From NCBI GenBank assembly GCA_017562135.1, contig QEYB01001642.1, positions 930,001-994,000 on the forward strand: a stretch of 64,000 bases of DNA, read 5' to 3'. Of this stretch, positions 1 through 13,600 are shown in pieces (the stretch's first letter is position 1; each line of letters opens with the position of its first letter). The DNA is from Dipylidium caninum. Its lineage: Eukaryota; Platyhelminthes; Cestoda; Cyclophyllidea; Dipylidiidae. The position numbers were made by a program, and so were the translations under genes. The notes beneath the pieces were generated by a model that was not told the origin of the DNA, made no database searches, and saw only the letters and a program-made list of their open reading frames with translations.

Positions 1-3000
1 AACGCCACTTCTTTGCGCTGAACTATCTTCTGTTGGGCGAGCACGACTGCCTCCTCCCATACCCCAAAAGTCTTCCCCTCCCCCACGGGGCGCTCGGTCT
101 CCCCTGACGAGAGCGGCGGTCACTCGGTTGACAAAAGTTGACTTATGCCCAAGTTATTTACGCTGGTTGGTTTGGCGTCTGGCGTGGGGCGTGAACAGCT
201 GGGATGGGGGCGTGCTGGGGGATGGAGGGGCGCAGGGCAAGAGGACTTGTCATACGCCTTTGGCAGTTGGGACACTTTGGCAGCTTGGGTTGGTGGCAAA
301 TTTACTCTACGGCTACGATATCCTCCTCTTTTACTGAAGTTTGACAAAACCGAAATTAACTGTATTATGCATTACTTGTCAGGGCATATCTGCAACGAGG
401 TGCACTCTGCTCGGCAATTTTTAGCGATGCTGTCCTCGACTCTTCCCTTTCTGCCCATCACCACCCGCCTTGACGACAGAACTCTGACTTATTTCATGAC
501 GTATAAGCACTGCCGAGTTGCTTGGCCGACTTTTCCATCTCTCATCTAGAATCACTTTTCTCCTTGCATGTCTTGCCTGCAGGAAGGAGAGGAGGAAGTT
601 GGGCTGCAAAAAACTCCTGTGTTTGTCAGTTTTTGCCGAGCGACTTTAATCTCGCCGGCCCACTTCATCTCCGGAATTCGCGGAAGAGTACTCTGCCTCA
701 ACGGGGGAGTAACGGCTTCCTATTCTCCTAAGTCTTATCTTCGTCTATTTGTCTTGTGATTATACGCCTATTAAAAATGCCTCTCGTCATCCTTCCCATT
801 GATTACCTCCGAATGTCTCCGTCTTGCTTGGGTGGTTATCCTCTTCCCGCCTAACCTGAATTCGACCCACTGAGTTATGGTACACATCACCGAAATGACC
901 CCACGAGTCGTTTTTTCCCTCACCTCTTCCACATCGGAGGGCGTTTACTGCTGCAGTCCAGATGGCACATCCAGGTGTGGGCCGTGCCATCCACTCTGCC
1001 TCGTGGCAAGTGACCATGCTTTTTCCTCGCGGATTCGCGCCATTACTTTCGCTATCCTCACATCCATCAGAGTCGGGTCATTGGTGCTCTCAATAAACCA
1101 AGTTTATTTTATGTGCCCACGACCCCTCGGATGGCATTGCATAAAATTTAGCCCGTGTCCACCTCGAGCGAGTTCCTGAGGCCTGCCTCTCCTGTGCCCA
1201 CTAAAGTGGGGCGAAGAGCGTAGCCGAACGCACGAGAAGTGGCGGCGCTTCTCTGCTGCCTCGCAGTCCCACTGCCGACCGTCTGCATCGACTGCGGTGC
1301 CCCGCTCCAACACCACGAGGCGGACGCAGACCTTCTCTGCAACAAGAGCACGCCCAGCGGAGGTTCTGTTTGCGTTTTCTCAAACCCTTGGTCTGTTTCC
1401 ACTGGAGCACGGCACATCTCAATTTGGAAATTTTATTCCCTCATGTGGTAGGCATTTCGCTGTAGGTGATATTTCAGTTTTTAATGGGGTTGGAGTGTGA
1501 AGTGAGCTTCAGAAGATCGAGGGACTTTCAGAACCAAGACCGTTAAAGTAGTAGTCTGTCCGATTTAATAAGGGGGTATTTCATCCATTTAACGGTATTT
1601 CCTTTTATATGAAATGAATTCTTCTCACTGTTTCGCGAGTAGACTGCGACGCAAAGGCGACCTCTCTGGCGCCATTTCTGGGGGAGCTGGCGCGCCGTCG
1701 TGGCGAAGTGGAGCGCGTGGAAATGGCAGAGCATAGCGACCTCAAAGGAGCCGAATGTCGTCTGCGTGCTTTCGCACCTCTTGCTGAGTTGAACGGCTTC
1801 TCCGCCGCGGTGCGCAGTCTCTCCTCCGGCCGGGCTGAGATCGCCCTCAGCCTAGCTCATTTTCGTCCTGTCTCCGCTGAACGACAGGCAGAGCTTCTGC
1901 AACGCTCCCTAGCCTTCTCCTCCTCCAGGACCGACTCCTCATAATCTGGTACTGTCACCTCTTTTTTACCTGACTGTTCAACTTTATACACTCGTGCCTT
2001 GCTCCCTCTCGCTCTTCAAGCATTATGCCGTTGCCTAGACGACTTGTTTGAATTGGGGTTTTTTGTAGCCTTAGTTGTCTCCTTTTTGTGTTAAGGTCTT
2101 TTTAGTGGACGTTCCTCGAAGGCGGGTCTGGCGCATCCGCCCCCCTAAGCCTTACCGTTTATGCTCAGAGTCATAAAATCCGTACATTCTCGGGCATTTA
2201 TGGTTAATAAAGTGTCTTTTTGGGAGCATACTCGTGGTCGTTGGGGTGGGCCCAGAAATTATCAACAAACGTGGGCAATTTGCGTGGACGATAAAAAAGC
2301 AAGTAACCACCATCCTCCCCCTCACCCAAATCCCCTTAAACTAATGTCTACGAGAAATTTGGATGCGGTACATGATCCGGCAAATGGTGAAGGGAATCGG
2401 TGCGTCTTCTAATACTGACTCTAGTGAAGTTATAGGCTTCTACAAATCTGATCGCCGCATAACCTGGAGGAGATGCGGTCGTCACGCTCCTGTCCGACGA
2501 AGTAGGCGGAGGCCCGAGGCAGAAGTTGCGCCTCTGGTTGTGCATTCCGAGAAGTCTGTCGGGATTGCACGCCATTCGTCCCACCAGTGTGACAGTGTGC
2601 CAGTGAGGTTGAGCCTCGAATGGCCCATTTGGGAGAGCGAACGTTTTTCTCGTGTTCATAGCCGGTGGCAGCACTCCGGGACGAGGACTGCGGCATGGAC
2701 ACTTGGCACGTGCCCTCTTTTAACACCAACGACATACGCAGTTTAATGATGAGGCGTTACGCTTTTTAATGTTGGCGGCTGCCGGTCTCTTCCCCATTTG
2801 TTCGGGTCTCTCACCGCGAGCGCCTGTTCGCCAGAAAGTGTCTCGCTGGACGGTGCGTGTGACGCGTCACACAAACTCGCAGCGAAATTGGTGCTGTTGG
2901 TGCCAGGCAACTCTTGCAGTCGACGCTCTGTCACACTTTCGTGTCTCTTTATGCGCAGATTCTCTGTGGAAAAATCCTTGCTTACACTTTTGTGGATAGT

Positions 3001-6000
3001 CTTACTCTCGCAATTCCGAAAGGTTTCTTTTATCCCGCACATGCGGCTATGAGAATACTTTGGGAGTGGTGTGCTTACGGCACCAAATGCCCTACGAAGT
3101 TTATTTCCTCTACGGAGCCGAGATCATTTTCGACCATAAACCTCGGCTTCACGGAGGCCTCCAAAGCCTCCCATTCGGGCATAAAAGGCGCCCTGCAATT
3201 GTGTCCGAACCCGACTTGTCCACTTGTCGGTTTGACAATCAAAGCGGAAATCTGTAATTATCGCGCGCTCGCGCTCGTGCGCACTGGTGGGAGGTGGCGG
3301 TGGGGCTGGGGGATGCAGTTTATGAACACAAGAGGCAGAGGCGACCACAAAAGCGCCTACCACAGGTGTGGAAGATGAGGAAGAAGAGGCCACAATCAGC
3401 CTGTCCTTTCAATTATGTCCTAGCGAAAAAGACGTTCGCTGACGCCTCAACCCCCCCCCCCCACACAGGCACCCCGGCGAGCGTCGGATGAAGGATGACC
3501 AGCTCTTCGGGGTGCTTGCTCACAGCCCGGAGACCGTAAACAATCGGGGTCGAGGCCTTAAACGCTACTGTCGACGCGTGGCAAACCAACTCTCCGAGAC
3601 CCTACTTGAACGAGATCAAAACAGGGGGAAGGAGGGGTGGTGGGGGAAGGGACGGATGCCAAACATGGGAACAACGGGTGTCGTACTGGCTTATCATTAC
3701 TTCTTTGTCAACACGAGGGAGCATACGCCTCCACTTATCGCGGGCGGCGGGGTGAGGCAAGATAGTGTTTGCGGGGTAAAGTGCTTTCAAGCGAGGAAGA
3801 CGGCGGTCGAAAGGTGTTTGAGATCCCCACATGTGGAGTTGCTCTCATAATGAAATGGGGAGGGTAGGCGTGGGCTTTGCGATTGCCTGTCTCCACCACC
3901 TCGGTGGGCAAAGGGGAGCTGTTTCAGTCGCCGCACTGCGACGGTGAGGGAGGAGCCACTCCCCTTGCGTGCGTCTTCCGGCTCCTCAGCTCAGACGAGG
4001 TGACCGCAGCAGGGGCTACTGTCAGGTGGGAAGGTCTGGCCCCGTCTCCTCCCTCTCGCTCCGGACGCGGGGCAGAGCTTTGCCCTCATCGTCCCCATCG
4101 GCCAACATCCGCCACCAAGGCCGACTCGTCGTCGAGGCGGTTATTAGCCCTGGCTCAGCGCTAGGATTAACTGAAATTCGGACAATTTGACATTTAGAGG
4201 AATTGCTTCCTCCCACGGAGAGGGCGTGGAGGGGGGCGTGTAAACTAACGACACAGGAGAATTCTAGGAGGGGACGGGGTGTTTGCCATCCCACCCGTTT
4301 GGTTGCTTCGCGTATCGTTTTCGCTCACTTTACTTCACTTTAAATTATGCCAAGCCACGTCTACGTTCTCCGCTGTTTTTAATCTAAATTCGTCGGCCAA
4401 AAAACAGAGCGCTGCGAACGAAAAAAATAGTTTAACCCTTGAAGGGTGCTCGTAGGAAACTCGATTATCTTGGGTAAAAAAATTGCACTCGAAGCCATTC
4501 ATGCCTTGCCGCGGTGTTATGTGGCGATAAGTTCGTCACCTAAGAGAAAAAAAGCTTGAGAGACGTTTTATTTCGTTCCACGGTGTGGCAGTCACGAAGT
4601 CTCCCAGGTTTTTGTTTACCCGGATAAGCGGCGCGCGCACGTTCTCAGCACGTGCCTCGGAGGCAACCCTTGTTGGGGAGGACGAAGGAACGAATGAAGC
4701 GCCTGACTGGAGGACGCAAACAGCAGGCGACGCCGACACGGAAGGTGAGTCTCGGCGACCCAGTGTTCCCTTAAGGATTGCTCCACCCGCTGAGAAGTTG
4801 CTGCCGCCTATCTCGCCTGCCAGAAGGGGCGTGGTGCCGGTGGGTCTTGTCTCTCGGACCGCTCAGTCGAAAGAAATAAGAACTGACTGTCGAGGGGTGC
4901 TGCACATCAATCGAGCACGTTGGCGGTGGCTGGTGCTTTTGGCGGAGCGTCTGGCGAAACGTCGTTGCGCGTAGCCTCCCACCGCGGAGGGCAACCCACC
5001 GCGGAGGGCAACCCACGCAGGCTGCCGTTCAGGTCGCGCTGCCCCTCCTCCGTCGTCCCCTCCGCCCACTTCCTCCCCCGGGTGTCACGCGCGCCAAAGC
5101 CTCGCGGGTGGAGAGGGCGAGCGAGTGTGGAGGACGCTCCTGTTCCCACAATCGAGAGTGACATCCTGCCTCGCTTATTCACCCCACCTTACCAACTGGT
5201 AACTATCCGGTAAGTGGACTCGCTAGCTGTTCGAAGAAGAGTAACGATGTCCCCGCACACCTCAACTGTCATCCGAACGTGCGTTTTGTCCACGTTGCTG
5301 GCCATCACCGGACCTGGGGCAATGGCTTCGGCACAAAAGTTACTTTCCTTGATAAACAAAACCCCAAAATAAAATGAAGTATGTTGACGCCCCTCTGGGA
5401 CCGGTTGATTTACGACCGATGGCATCGCAGTTCATTAGAGGAAGTGGTGATGGACGCAAAGCTCCTCTGCCGGGTGGAGAGGCAGAACATGGGATATACG
5501 GGCCGCGTGGATTAAGTTAATTAAAAATACTCCCCGGACGTCATAATTGCCTTACGCTTCGGAGACTTATTTCCATAATTAGAAGTGAAGTAGCAGAAAA
5601 GTTCGTTTAGCAACGTGTGCTCTGACGCCAACTACACCGTTTTCTCGTCCGCCGAACGGCGCACCCACTCAACGCCCACCGGGAATGAGCGCTGAGACCA
5701 CGGAAACACGCATTCTGGGGCTCCACGACGTCAAGACACGTGGATTTCAGCCCGCCTCCGCAGTCCCGTTCCCACGCCACTCCTTTCAGTAGCACAAGTG
5801 CTGTGCAATGCGGACGAGACGCTCATGAACAGTCCGGCCACACACCCGATCGGCGCTGCCGATTCCCTGGACCCGCCTCTTCCCTCCCGAAACTGGGAGA
5901 ATCCCGGAATAATGAAAGAAAGGTTTTCTGTCCCTAGAAAAGGCGGACACCCTCGATGGCAGTATGACGACGCCCTCGAACCCTGTCTGGGAACATTGAG

Positions 6001-6199
6001 GCGATCGGTGGAGAGAGTGAGGCAGTCTCGCGATGTTTGTGGTGTCCTCGGCCGGCAGCTGCCTCGTGGCCCCGCCCGGGGTTAGGGAGAAGTCAAGACC
6101 GCGAGAATTACTCGGATAGCGGTCGTAGAAGTTCATGACGCTTGCATAAATGCGTATGTACAAGGGGGGGGGGGGGGAGCGAAGCGGGGTGTCCTCGTG
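1..6199. other. GC-rich region without a confident gene
   Basis: This stretch follows the 3' end of the ZP-domain gene. It contains only short ORFs that overlap on both strands, as expected by chance at high GC. None matches a family I recognise. The one segment with exon-like edges is on the plus strand at 4592-4744, between a weak acceptor (TGGCAG) and a strong GTGAGT donor; it is treated as a finding only. A 17-base tandem duplication lies at 4978-5011 and a run of 12 C at 3451-3462. Confidence 0.5.
4978..5011. repeat. 17-base tandem duplication, two copies
   Basis: The unit CCCACCGCGGAGGGCAA occurs twice head to tail with no mismatch, followed by the start of a third copy (CCCAC). It lies in GC-rich non-coding sequence. 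I see no link to a gene. Confidence 0.85.
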
Positions 6200-7651
6200 T
6201 CACACATTCTGTTCGTCATTTAGGATGTTGCCAGAGGAGAATGAGAGCTCCCCGCTCGCAATCACATCCTCCGACTGGGTGAGGAATTTCATGGCGGCGA
6301 AGTGCTCGGCCGTGGTTGTGTCAGCTTCCGGCCGACCGGTGTTGGTCTTCGTGTAGACGCGCTGAAAAATCGCAGACTGCGTTGATGCGGTCTGCGAACT
6401 GCCTGAAGTCGTCTTTTGCACGACAAACTGCGTCGAAGGCGAGGCCTTTCCCTGGCCGCTGCCATTGTTGTTAGCCACCACCAAGCAGTCGTTGCCAGGG
6501 TTGTCGCCTTTTATGCCACTTGCCTCTCGAATACACAGGAATGGCGCGTATAGTCCCACGGAGCCGCGGGTCTCCGCCTCATACAGTTCGACGGGCTGCA
6601 GCTCAAAGTAATCCGTCTCGTTGACGGCGGTGGAGAAAGTCTTCTTGCCTCGCCCCCCACGCGAAACTGCCCACGAACCGGTCTCGGAAGTGGGCGTGCG
6701 CTTTGCGTCCGTGAAATTGCGGCACTTACTTTCTGCCGCCACTGTGTGTGTCGGGCTGAAGAGGCTGATCGCATTATTTGGACTGCGGATGAACGCGGTG
6801 CTCCTCGGCTGAGCCTTCGAGTAGGCGCCGGAGGTTACAGGGACCATGGGATTTCGCTGCACCGTGGGGTCGGGAAGCACCAGCGGTTGGAACGCCGAAG
6901 TTTGGTTGCTCCACTCCCGATTAGCGATCGACGAAGACCAGTTGACGTACTCGTAGGCGGTGGAATTGGGCTTATAAAAGAAATAGTCTGCTCTGTTATA
7001 AGGCTTGATAACTGAGGCTGGTTGTCGAAGTGCGCCCATACGGGAACAGCGGCACCCAAAAGTTGTAATCGACGCCTTCCAGCCTACCCAAGTTGCTGGT
7101 TTCGGAACGGTAGGAATTCAGAGGAGACGTTGGGGTACTTGACGCGGAAGCCACATTAGAATAGTGCGGGTCTGAGGCGTCTTCTTGCGTGTTGAGGCGC
7201 GATTAAGTGAATTTGCTTTCCACGCAGCAGAGGTGCCTAGCCTCGCCTCGGTGGGTGACCAAAGCACTGCGAGTCCGGATGCCACCTCTCCCGAATTGGT
7301 GGTCGTCAGTCTCGTCTGACATGGAGCCCTAAGTCAAGGACGTCACCAGGGCCAGGCAGTGGTTGAACGTCAGATAGGAGAAATCGCCTCGCTTCAGAAC
7401 TATAAAAAGCCTCGACTGGCCCCGAAATAATGCCTGACGATGATGGCCGCCGTCGCACAGTCGAAATTGTGGCGTGTTACGGTCTTGGGGACTCGACATC
7501 CTCTTAGAGAAGGCCTAATACCATTTTTCTACTTTTGCTACCTGATCGCCGTGCCTCCCACGACTTCTTCTCCCGCCACGTTAGGCGGCAGTTGGAAGGC
7601 CTCCCGGGGGGCTCCCCTCCTCTCCACCAGATGACCTCGAACGCAAACGTT
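6200..7651 (-). other. Tail-encoding exons of the ZP-domain gene
   Basis: Five inferred exons (7651-7542, 7399-7347, 7183-7088, 7011-6730, 6666-6200) encode about 335 residues after the membrane helix. The best supported are 7011-6730, which ends at a strong GTAAGT donor, and 6666-6200, which ends in TGA. The tail carries tyrosine motifs such as HYSNV, AYEYVNW and TDYFELQ; YVN fits the pYxN consensus bound by Grb2-type SH2 domains. It is low-complexity and Ser/Thr-rich near the end. The three upstream small exons are chosen mainly by phase agreement, and other frames there also look protein-like. If the stop at 7741 in the membrane-helix exon is used instead, these exons would belong to another isoform or gene. 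Confidence 0.5.
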
Positions 7652-10600
7652 CTGTGATGGGCTAGAGGCGGATCTCCCGCCACGCGGGACGGGGCGGAGG
7701 CGTGGGGAGGAGAGGAATAGGGGGGGGGTGGATTAAAGCATTAGGGGAAGCATGCCTTTTTGGTGGTGGCTGGGTCGTTGCGTCTGAGTTGATTCTGTCG
7801 CCTGAGGGCGAAGAGCGAGATGGTGAGCACCACGACGATGACGAGGGCGGTGATGACGGAGACGGAGACGAGTTGGGTGTGTGTGAGGCAGACGGCGTAC
7901 CTGCAGGGCCCCGCCCCATCGCCGTCGGACCTCTCTCTTCCCCGGGCGTTCAGCCGCAGATTGGCGTTCCCACTGCCGTGCATCCGTCCTGTTATCTGCG
8001 ATTCTGTCAAATGCAAGCGGTCACAAGTCTTAGGACACGCCCCCGCCTCTTCCCCACGTTGTGCCAAGCTGTGACAGACGAAACCGTTGCGAGGTTTACA
8101 TTATGTCAAAGGGTCACTTCACCAGCCTCGGCATTCTTCATGAACTGGAAGAAATTGCGCACCCAGCGGTTACCGTTAGAGCCAAAGTTTTTCCGCGATG
8201 TTGCCATGGCGGAGTAGGTGGTCCATCTTTGAGGCAAAGGCCTTTCGCTCTCAGAGACTTTTTAAGAAGGATGGAGTTCAGACGCCCTTTTCCCGTCTCC
8301 TTTGCAATGAGAGACGCATTCCTCACCGAAGCCGTCGTGATCAGCTCGGTCGGGCGTGATGAGTCCATGCGCCTAGCCGACCGCACACTGTCAAACGTAA
8401 CCGAAATTTGATGCTAGTCAGGAGGGTCGAAAATCGGCTCCACTATATTCCACGTAGACTTCTAACGAAGACGACTGTTGTGTTAATAGACGAGAGTGGA
8501 ATTTCACGACGGCTTCCTTCTCTCAGACGAGAAGGCGCTCGACAGAAAGGTAGATGTCGGCCAGCTCACCGGCCCCAAGCGATTTCTCCCGACGACGACA
8601 CCGTCGACTAAGATTTCTCGTCGCCTCGAATGCACGTGGCGGAGAGATTGACTAAGACCGGTGGCCCTTTTGGCGTGACCATATCCCAAACGGCTTTGCG
8701 CTGCACCCATCGCTTAATGGGGCGAAGTTGGTCAAGGGGCGACGCAAGGCCTAAAGTGAGTGGCTTTAACAAAGCAAACGCTCTCCCCTGATTCAGGGTG
8801 GAGTTCTCTGTGGACGCTTCTCTCCTCCATTGCCTTCTCGCCGCTCCAAATCAGCCCAGCCCACGCCACTAACCTTTTTGAGGAGGGACGATGTTGAGGT
8901 GGACCCACCGGTCGAAGAGGCGGTGCTTGGTGCTCCATTGTTTATTCCCTGCGTAGGTCTGGGCAGGATCGGTGCAGTCCACAATATCCTGAAAGTAAGC
9001 AATGATTCCGAACACCGTCGTGTTAAGCAAACGCGAAGTGGTCGTCTACACTCCCGCCTCAGGCGTCTAATACTTCGGCGACCTGCCCAACTAGCTGCCC
9101 CTGAGCGTGTGCAGGGGCAGGAGGGTTCCGGGCAAAAAGTCGCAACAGGGAGCGAAATGGCTTTATGAAGACAAGCTTTAGGCAGATGTTGAGCTCGACG
9201 CGGAAAGGGCGTTGCCTGGGAGGCGTGGCCGGGTTGGGGCGGCACTGCAGCACTTGCTTGTCAACCGAATCGGGGGCAGACCGCTAGGCAGGACTGCGAG
9301 CGCCCTTTGATGGGCGTCATCTCATGGACTTCTACACTCATACATTATGTTTGATTCGCGGTTAAGTAGGGGTAGACCGCGGATGCCAATCGGACGGCTA
9401 CCAGTGGCTGAGTTCTTCCACAAGCATCGCGGCGGGGAGGTGCAAGTCAACCAAACCCAGAGCAGATGTGCAATCTGATCTTGATGGACAGGGGACAGAA
9501 GGACGAAGTTTTAAAGCAGAGTTGGTTTACAAAAAAAGTCCATTTAAGGAAGCATAAAAGCGACAACCACTTTACTGGTGCGAGCGAACATTCAGTCACT
9601 CGGCCAGTCCTTCCGTCCGCCCGGCCGGCCAACCTGCCTGTTTGCACCGTAAATTAAAGCGAATGAAAAGTGGGGCAACTTGACTGAAATGTAGGCTGCT
9701 CCGGAAGTGGCCGTTTTCCCCTCACTAACTAATGGTGGTGTTCAGCGCTCATGCAAGTCACTTGAGACTCTCCCACCGTCCTCGCCGTGAATTCGAGGTG
9801 GGTGCGTCCATGCGTGGATTAGTAAGCGTTGGCGTAGACCTGCTGCTCCATGAAGAGGAGGCAGCGCTGCCAGAGCGACAGTTGGCGGAGAAGCAGCCCC
9901 GCCAGCTGCGGTGAGTCGACAATCAACGCGTGAACGTGGGCAGTGTCCGCGGGGACCGTCACTGCCTGCGACGTGGGCGACGAAACCGCGGGCGTAATTG
10001 CTTCCCCTTCCCGTGGGAGGCGGCGTTCGCTGCGGTGTGCGACGTGAATGTCTCGCCATGTCATTCCTGCCACTTTCACGCTGATCACAGGTTGACAGAC
10101 TGTCCAACCCCCTGGGGCGGTAGTGGAACGTTAATAACAAAATTCACGTAGTTAATGGGAAGCTGACAGGAGAGCGCGTGGCCACCCTGAAATGCTGGTC
10201 CCGCACGAAGGGCAGCGGGGACTAAGTGACCGCCAAATGCTCCTTTGATTTGGCCGAAATGCCGAGCTGATGTGGCAGGAGACAAGAACTGCTTCCCGTC
10301 ATGCGCGGAGGCTCTTTTCCCACGGCGGCGAATGTGTGAGGGACAACGTCATCCTCGCCACCAAAATATTCTGATTTTCAGCAAAAAACCCTCTAAAATT
10401 AAAAACTGGGTACATCTGTCCTCTCTCGAGACCGCTTTTCGGTATAGGGAGGTTTGGCTCTGACGGTAGCCGATGTTTCGTCGACGTGTGAAGTTGCGTC
10501 CCCCGTTTTTTCCCGGCTCTCTTTCCGCAGCCACTAGTCTGCCCCTCGCCGCCCGTCAGTGTATCGCACTTTCAGCCCGCGAAATGGCCGCCACTTGCTT

Positions 10601-13600
10601 TCATTCTCCCAAGCAGGTATTCGCGGTCGGGGAGCCTCAGCTGCAGACGGGCGGGGCAGCAGGCGTGCGACCTCATCGGTTGCTCCATCTCCTCTTCCCG
10701 CCTGCAGCCGGCAGCTTGAAGGGTTGTGGGGTTAGAAGGGCCTTCCCCCCTGACATCCACAATGAAGACGTCTCAGACCGCGTCCTCCGCATTTCCCTTG
10801 CCAAGGAGAAGATTAAAACGAGCCTCTTCAGCCTCTCCGCTTAGAATAATGAGTCGACGAGGACGCGCCTCGCCTCGCGGAGACGGTGCATTTAGCTTAT
10901 CCACCGGTAGACAGCCGACGACTCACAGCAGAGCAAAGAGTGGACTGAGGGCAGTACTTGACGAAGCAGCGGATGAAGAGGGAGTTGAAGTTCTCGATTC
11001 GGAAGACCGGGAAAGGCGATGTCTGCAGTTGTCGTCCCGAGAGGTGAGACTGCTCAAACTGCACTCTGTAGGCGTCGGTATTCGTTGTACAACTAAAATA
11101 AGCAACAGGACGCATCACCTCTTGCCAACTCGCCCACTTCCCCGAAGGGAAGGCAGGCCGAAGCATTCAGTGTTTGCGCGGTTCTACTGTCAGAGGGAGT
11201 TTTAGATTGCAACCAGGGAGTGGGCGCCGTCGAGCATAGAATGAAGCACCGACTGGTTGTGCGACACGGTGTTCACCGCCAGACGTGCTGACGGGACCAT
11301 CGCAGGCTGTGGGCCGAGCGCATTATGGGGGCCCACGCAACACAGGACCTTCTTAGCTTGCGCCAACTACCTTGTGGGGTTTTCGGGCAGACAGAAGCGG
11401 AGAAAAAGACGGCATGTTTGGAAAGTTGCCACGTACCCTGCTGCGTAGATGGGGAAGCCAGAGTAGACTGAAGGAGGCAAGAATTGTGCTCCGGTGATGG
11501 AAACGAAACAACTTTCCACTGCGAGGGAACCTTGTCCTGAAAGGGGAATTGCGTTCTGCCAGTTAGAGTGCCTCACCGACGGCTTGGGTTTAAGTCGAAA
11601 CGCCCCTAAAGACTCTGGGCCACTCAGCCCCGCCGTGCGTTCGCCCACACCTCCCCACTGACTTCAACGACCACGAGTCGATGGCGCCTTGAAAACCACT
11701 TGTAGATTGGAATGCACAGGCGGCCAGGGACACGAGAGTGGCGTCAGCGAGGCCCGGCGCCAACCTGTCCTGGTCGCGGGGTTGGTGGCGTCGGGCGAGG
11801 CGGGGTCTTGTGCCCTCTAGGGAGCCTCGTCGTTAGCCCACACCGGAGGGGGGGCGGTCCTCCTCTCCCCAGTGCAGAACTTCCGGAGAGTCGTCAGCGC
11901 GCACCGCCCCCATCGCGAGCCCCTCTGCAGGTGGCCAAGTCGTGCTGTGGACCGGTGGGAGGAGCAGAAGGGTGCCTGAGGCTTGCCCACCGCAGCCCAT
12001 CATTCCTACCCATTAACTCCGGCCGCGACGCCGTTTTTCGTCATCACAGGCGACCGAGGTCTTGCCGAACAACACGAAATACGTCTGGGCGGAAACGCAA
12101 TGAATGTGTGCTGTTTTTCTCGTCAGGGGATATCATGAAGGCAAAGTATTCCTCGGCTTCTATGCATCCAACAAAGTAAATTGCATTAACCGCCACATTT
12201 TACGCCCGGGTTTTGCCCGTCCTGGGCCATGGTAAAATGCGCTGGTAAACGTGTGACCTTTTGCGAAGAAGACTATGAAGATCTTGCCGGGGGGCGGAGC
12301 GGGAAGAGATGATGGGCTGGATAAAAACTCTGCAGCAGCTGCAGCATGACCGCATTTTACCTGGCGAAGAGGAACTTCCCACTTGGCATCTTCGTGCTCG
12401 CGGGGCACTTTTCCCGCCGCCAGTTCCCCTCTCGGCCACGCACGTTGTCGAGGCATCTGGAGTCTCTGCAACTCGACTTTCCCTTTCGGGTGACCAGTGA
12501 AACATCGGGGGCGGGGTGATTTTGCTGCCCCTGCCCCGCAGTCACCTTCCCAGCCTCCCAGAGCTGCGCTTCGAGGATCGAGGAAAGGCGTGCATGGACG
12601 GTGGGAAACACTCACCACTGACATTGTCGGCGAGGAGGCTGAACCGCAGCGAAATGTTTTCGCCCTCCACCACTTGCTCTACCTCCTGTTGATTTTCGTT
12701 CACAATTGCCATGGTAACGTTGGCCTTGAATTGCTTAAGTTGGCTGCGGATGGAAAAAAGAGATAATCACACGTGCAGGGGGTGGGGAGCGGAGATCGAG
12801 GGATGAAAAGTGTGAGAGAGAGAAAATAGGTAACAGAAGTCTGTTGGTGCGTACACCTTATCCCAGAACAAATGTCTGATTCCCTAACCCTCAGACATCC
12901 ACGCCGTTCTCCTCTGCCATCGTCCACCGTTGTCCTCCGCGCTGTGCGGAGACGACAGCCACTTTCGGCCTGTCGCCGCTGGCAGAGGCGTACGATGGGA
13001 CACGAAACACACGCGACGTGTGTGTGACAATCAGTCGCCTAACCCGTCAGAAGTTATCTACAACTGTCACACGCCTGCCACACTTCCCCGGGCTCTTGGT
13101 GGCTCTGCTCACGGGACGGGGGTGCGCCGCGACAGACACTTACAAAATCTCCTCACGGCGTTCTCTCGCAAGCTTGTGGTCGATGCAGGAGAAGGTGAGG
13201 CGCAAGTCCCTCGCCGGGCTGATGGGAGCGTCCTCCGCCTCGACCTCTACAACGCCCTGGTACTTGGCCCTGCCTCCCTACAAGAGCAAAGCCAAAATTC
13301 GTCGGAGGAGCAAGCACGATGGGTCTCCTGCCTGTAGTTTTGCTCGCGTCTCAGTGGACACGAGGGAGGACTCCATGCCACCGCCGAACTGTGATGAGAG
13401 AGGCGCTTACACCCAACGGTTTTCCGGGGCTGAAATCGATGGGGGATGAGTGCAAGAAAGCGCGGTAACGCTTAAAGTGGGACGCGCTTATTTCAGACCC
13501 TACTTCCCAGCGTCATGACGTGGCAGAATCGAAATAGGCGGTAACCTCGGCAGGGGAGGACTCCGAAAACAGAGAAAACCACGTCTGGAGGGGGGCGGGC

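Noticed and set aside
7020..7087. Frame EGVDYNFWVPLFPYG as coding sequence in the ZP gene tail
   Set aside because: It looks protein-like but runs into a stop; a GTAGGC donor at 7087 and CCTCAG acceptor at 7012 remove it in phase.
11190..11330. Candidate ZP exon (SMLDGAHSL frame) between 11437 and 11092
   Set aside because: No entry and exit phase fits both neighbours; direct joining of 11437 to 11092 creates the expected ZP-C GC motif.
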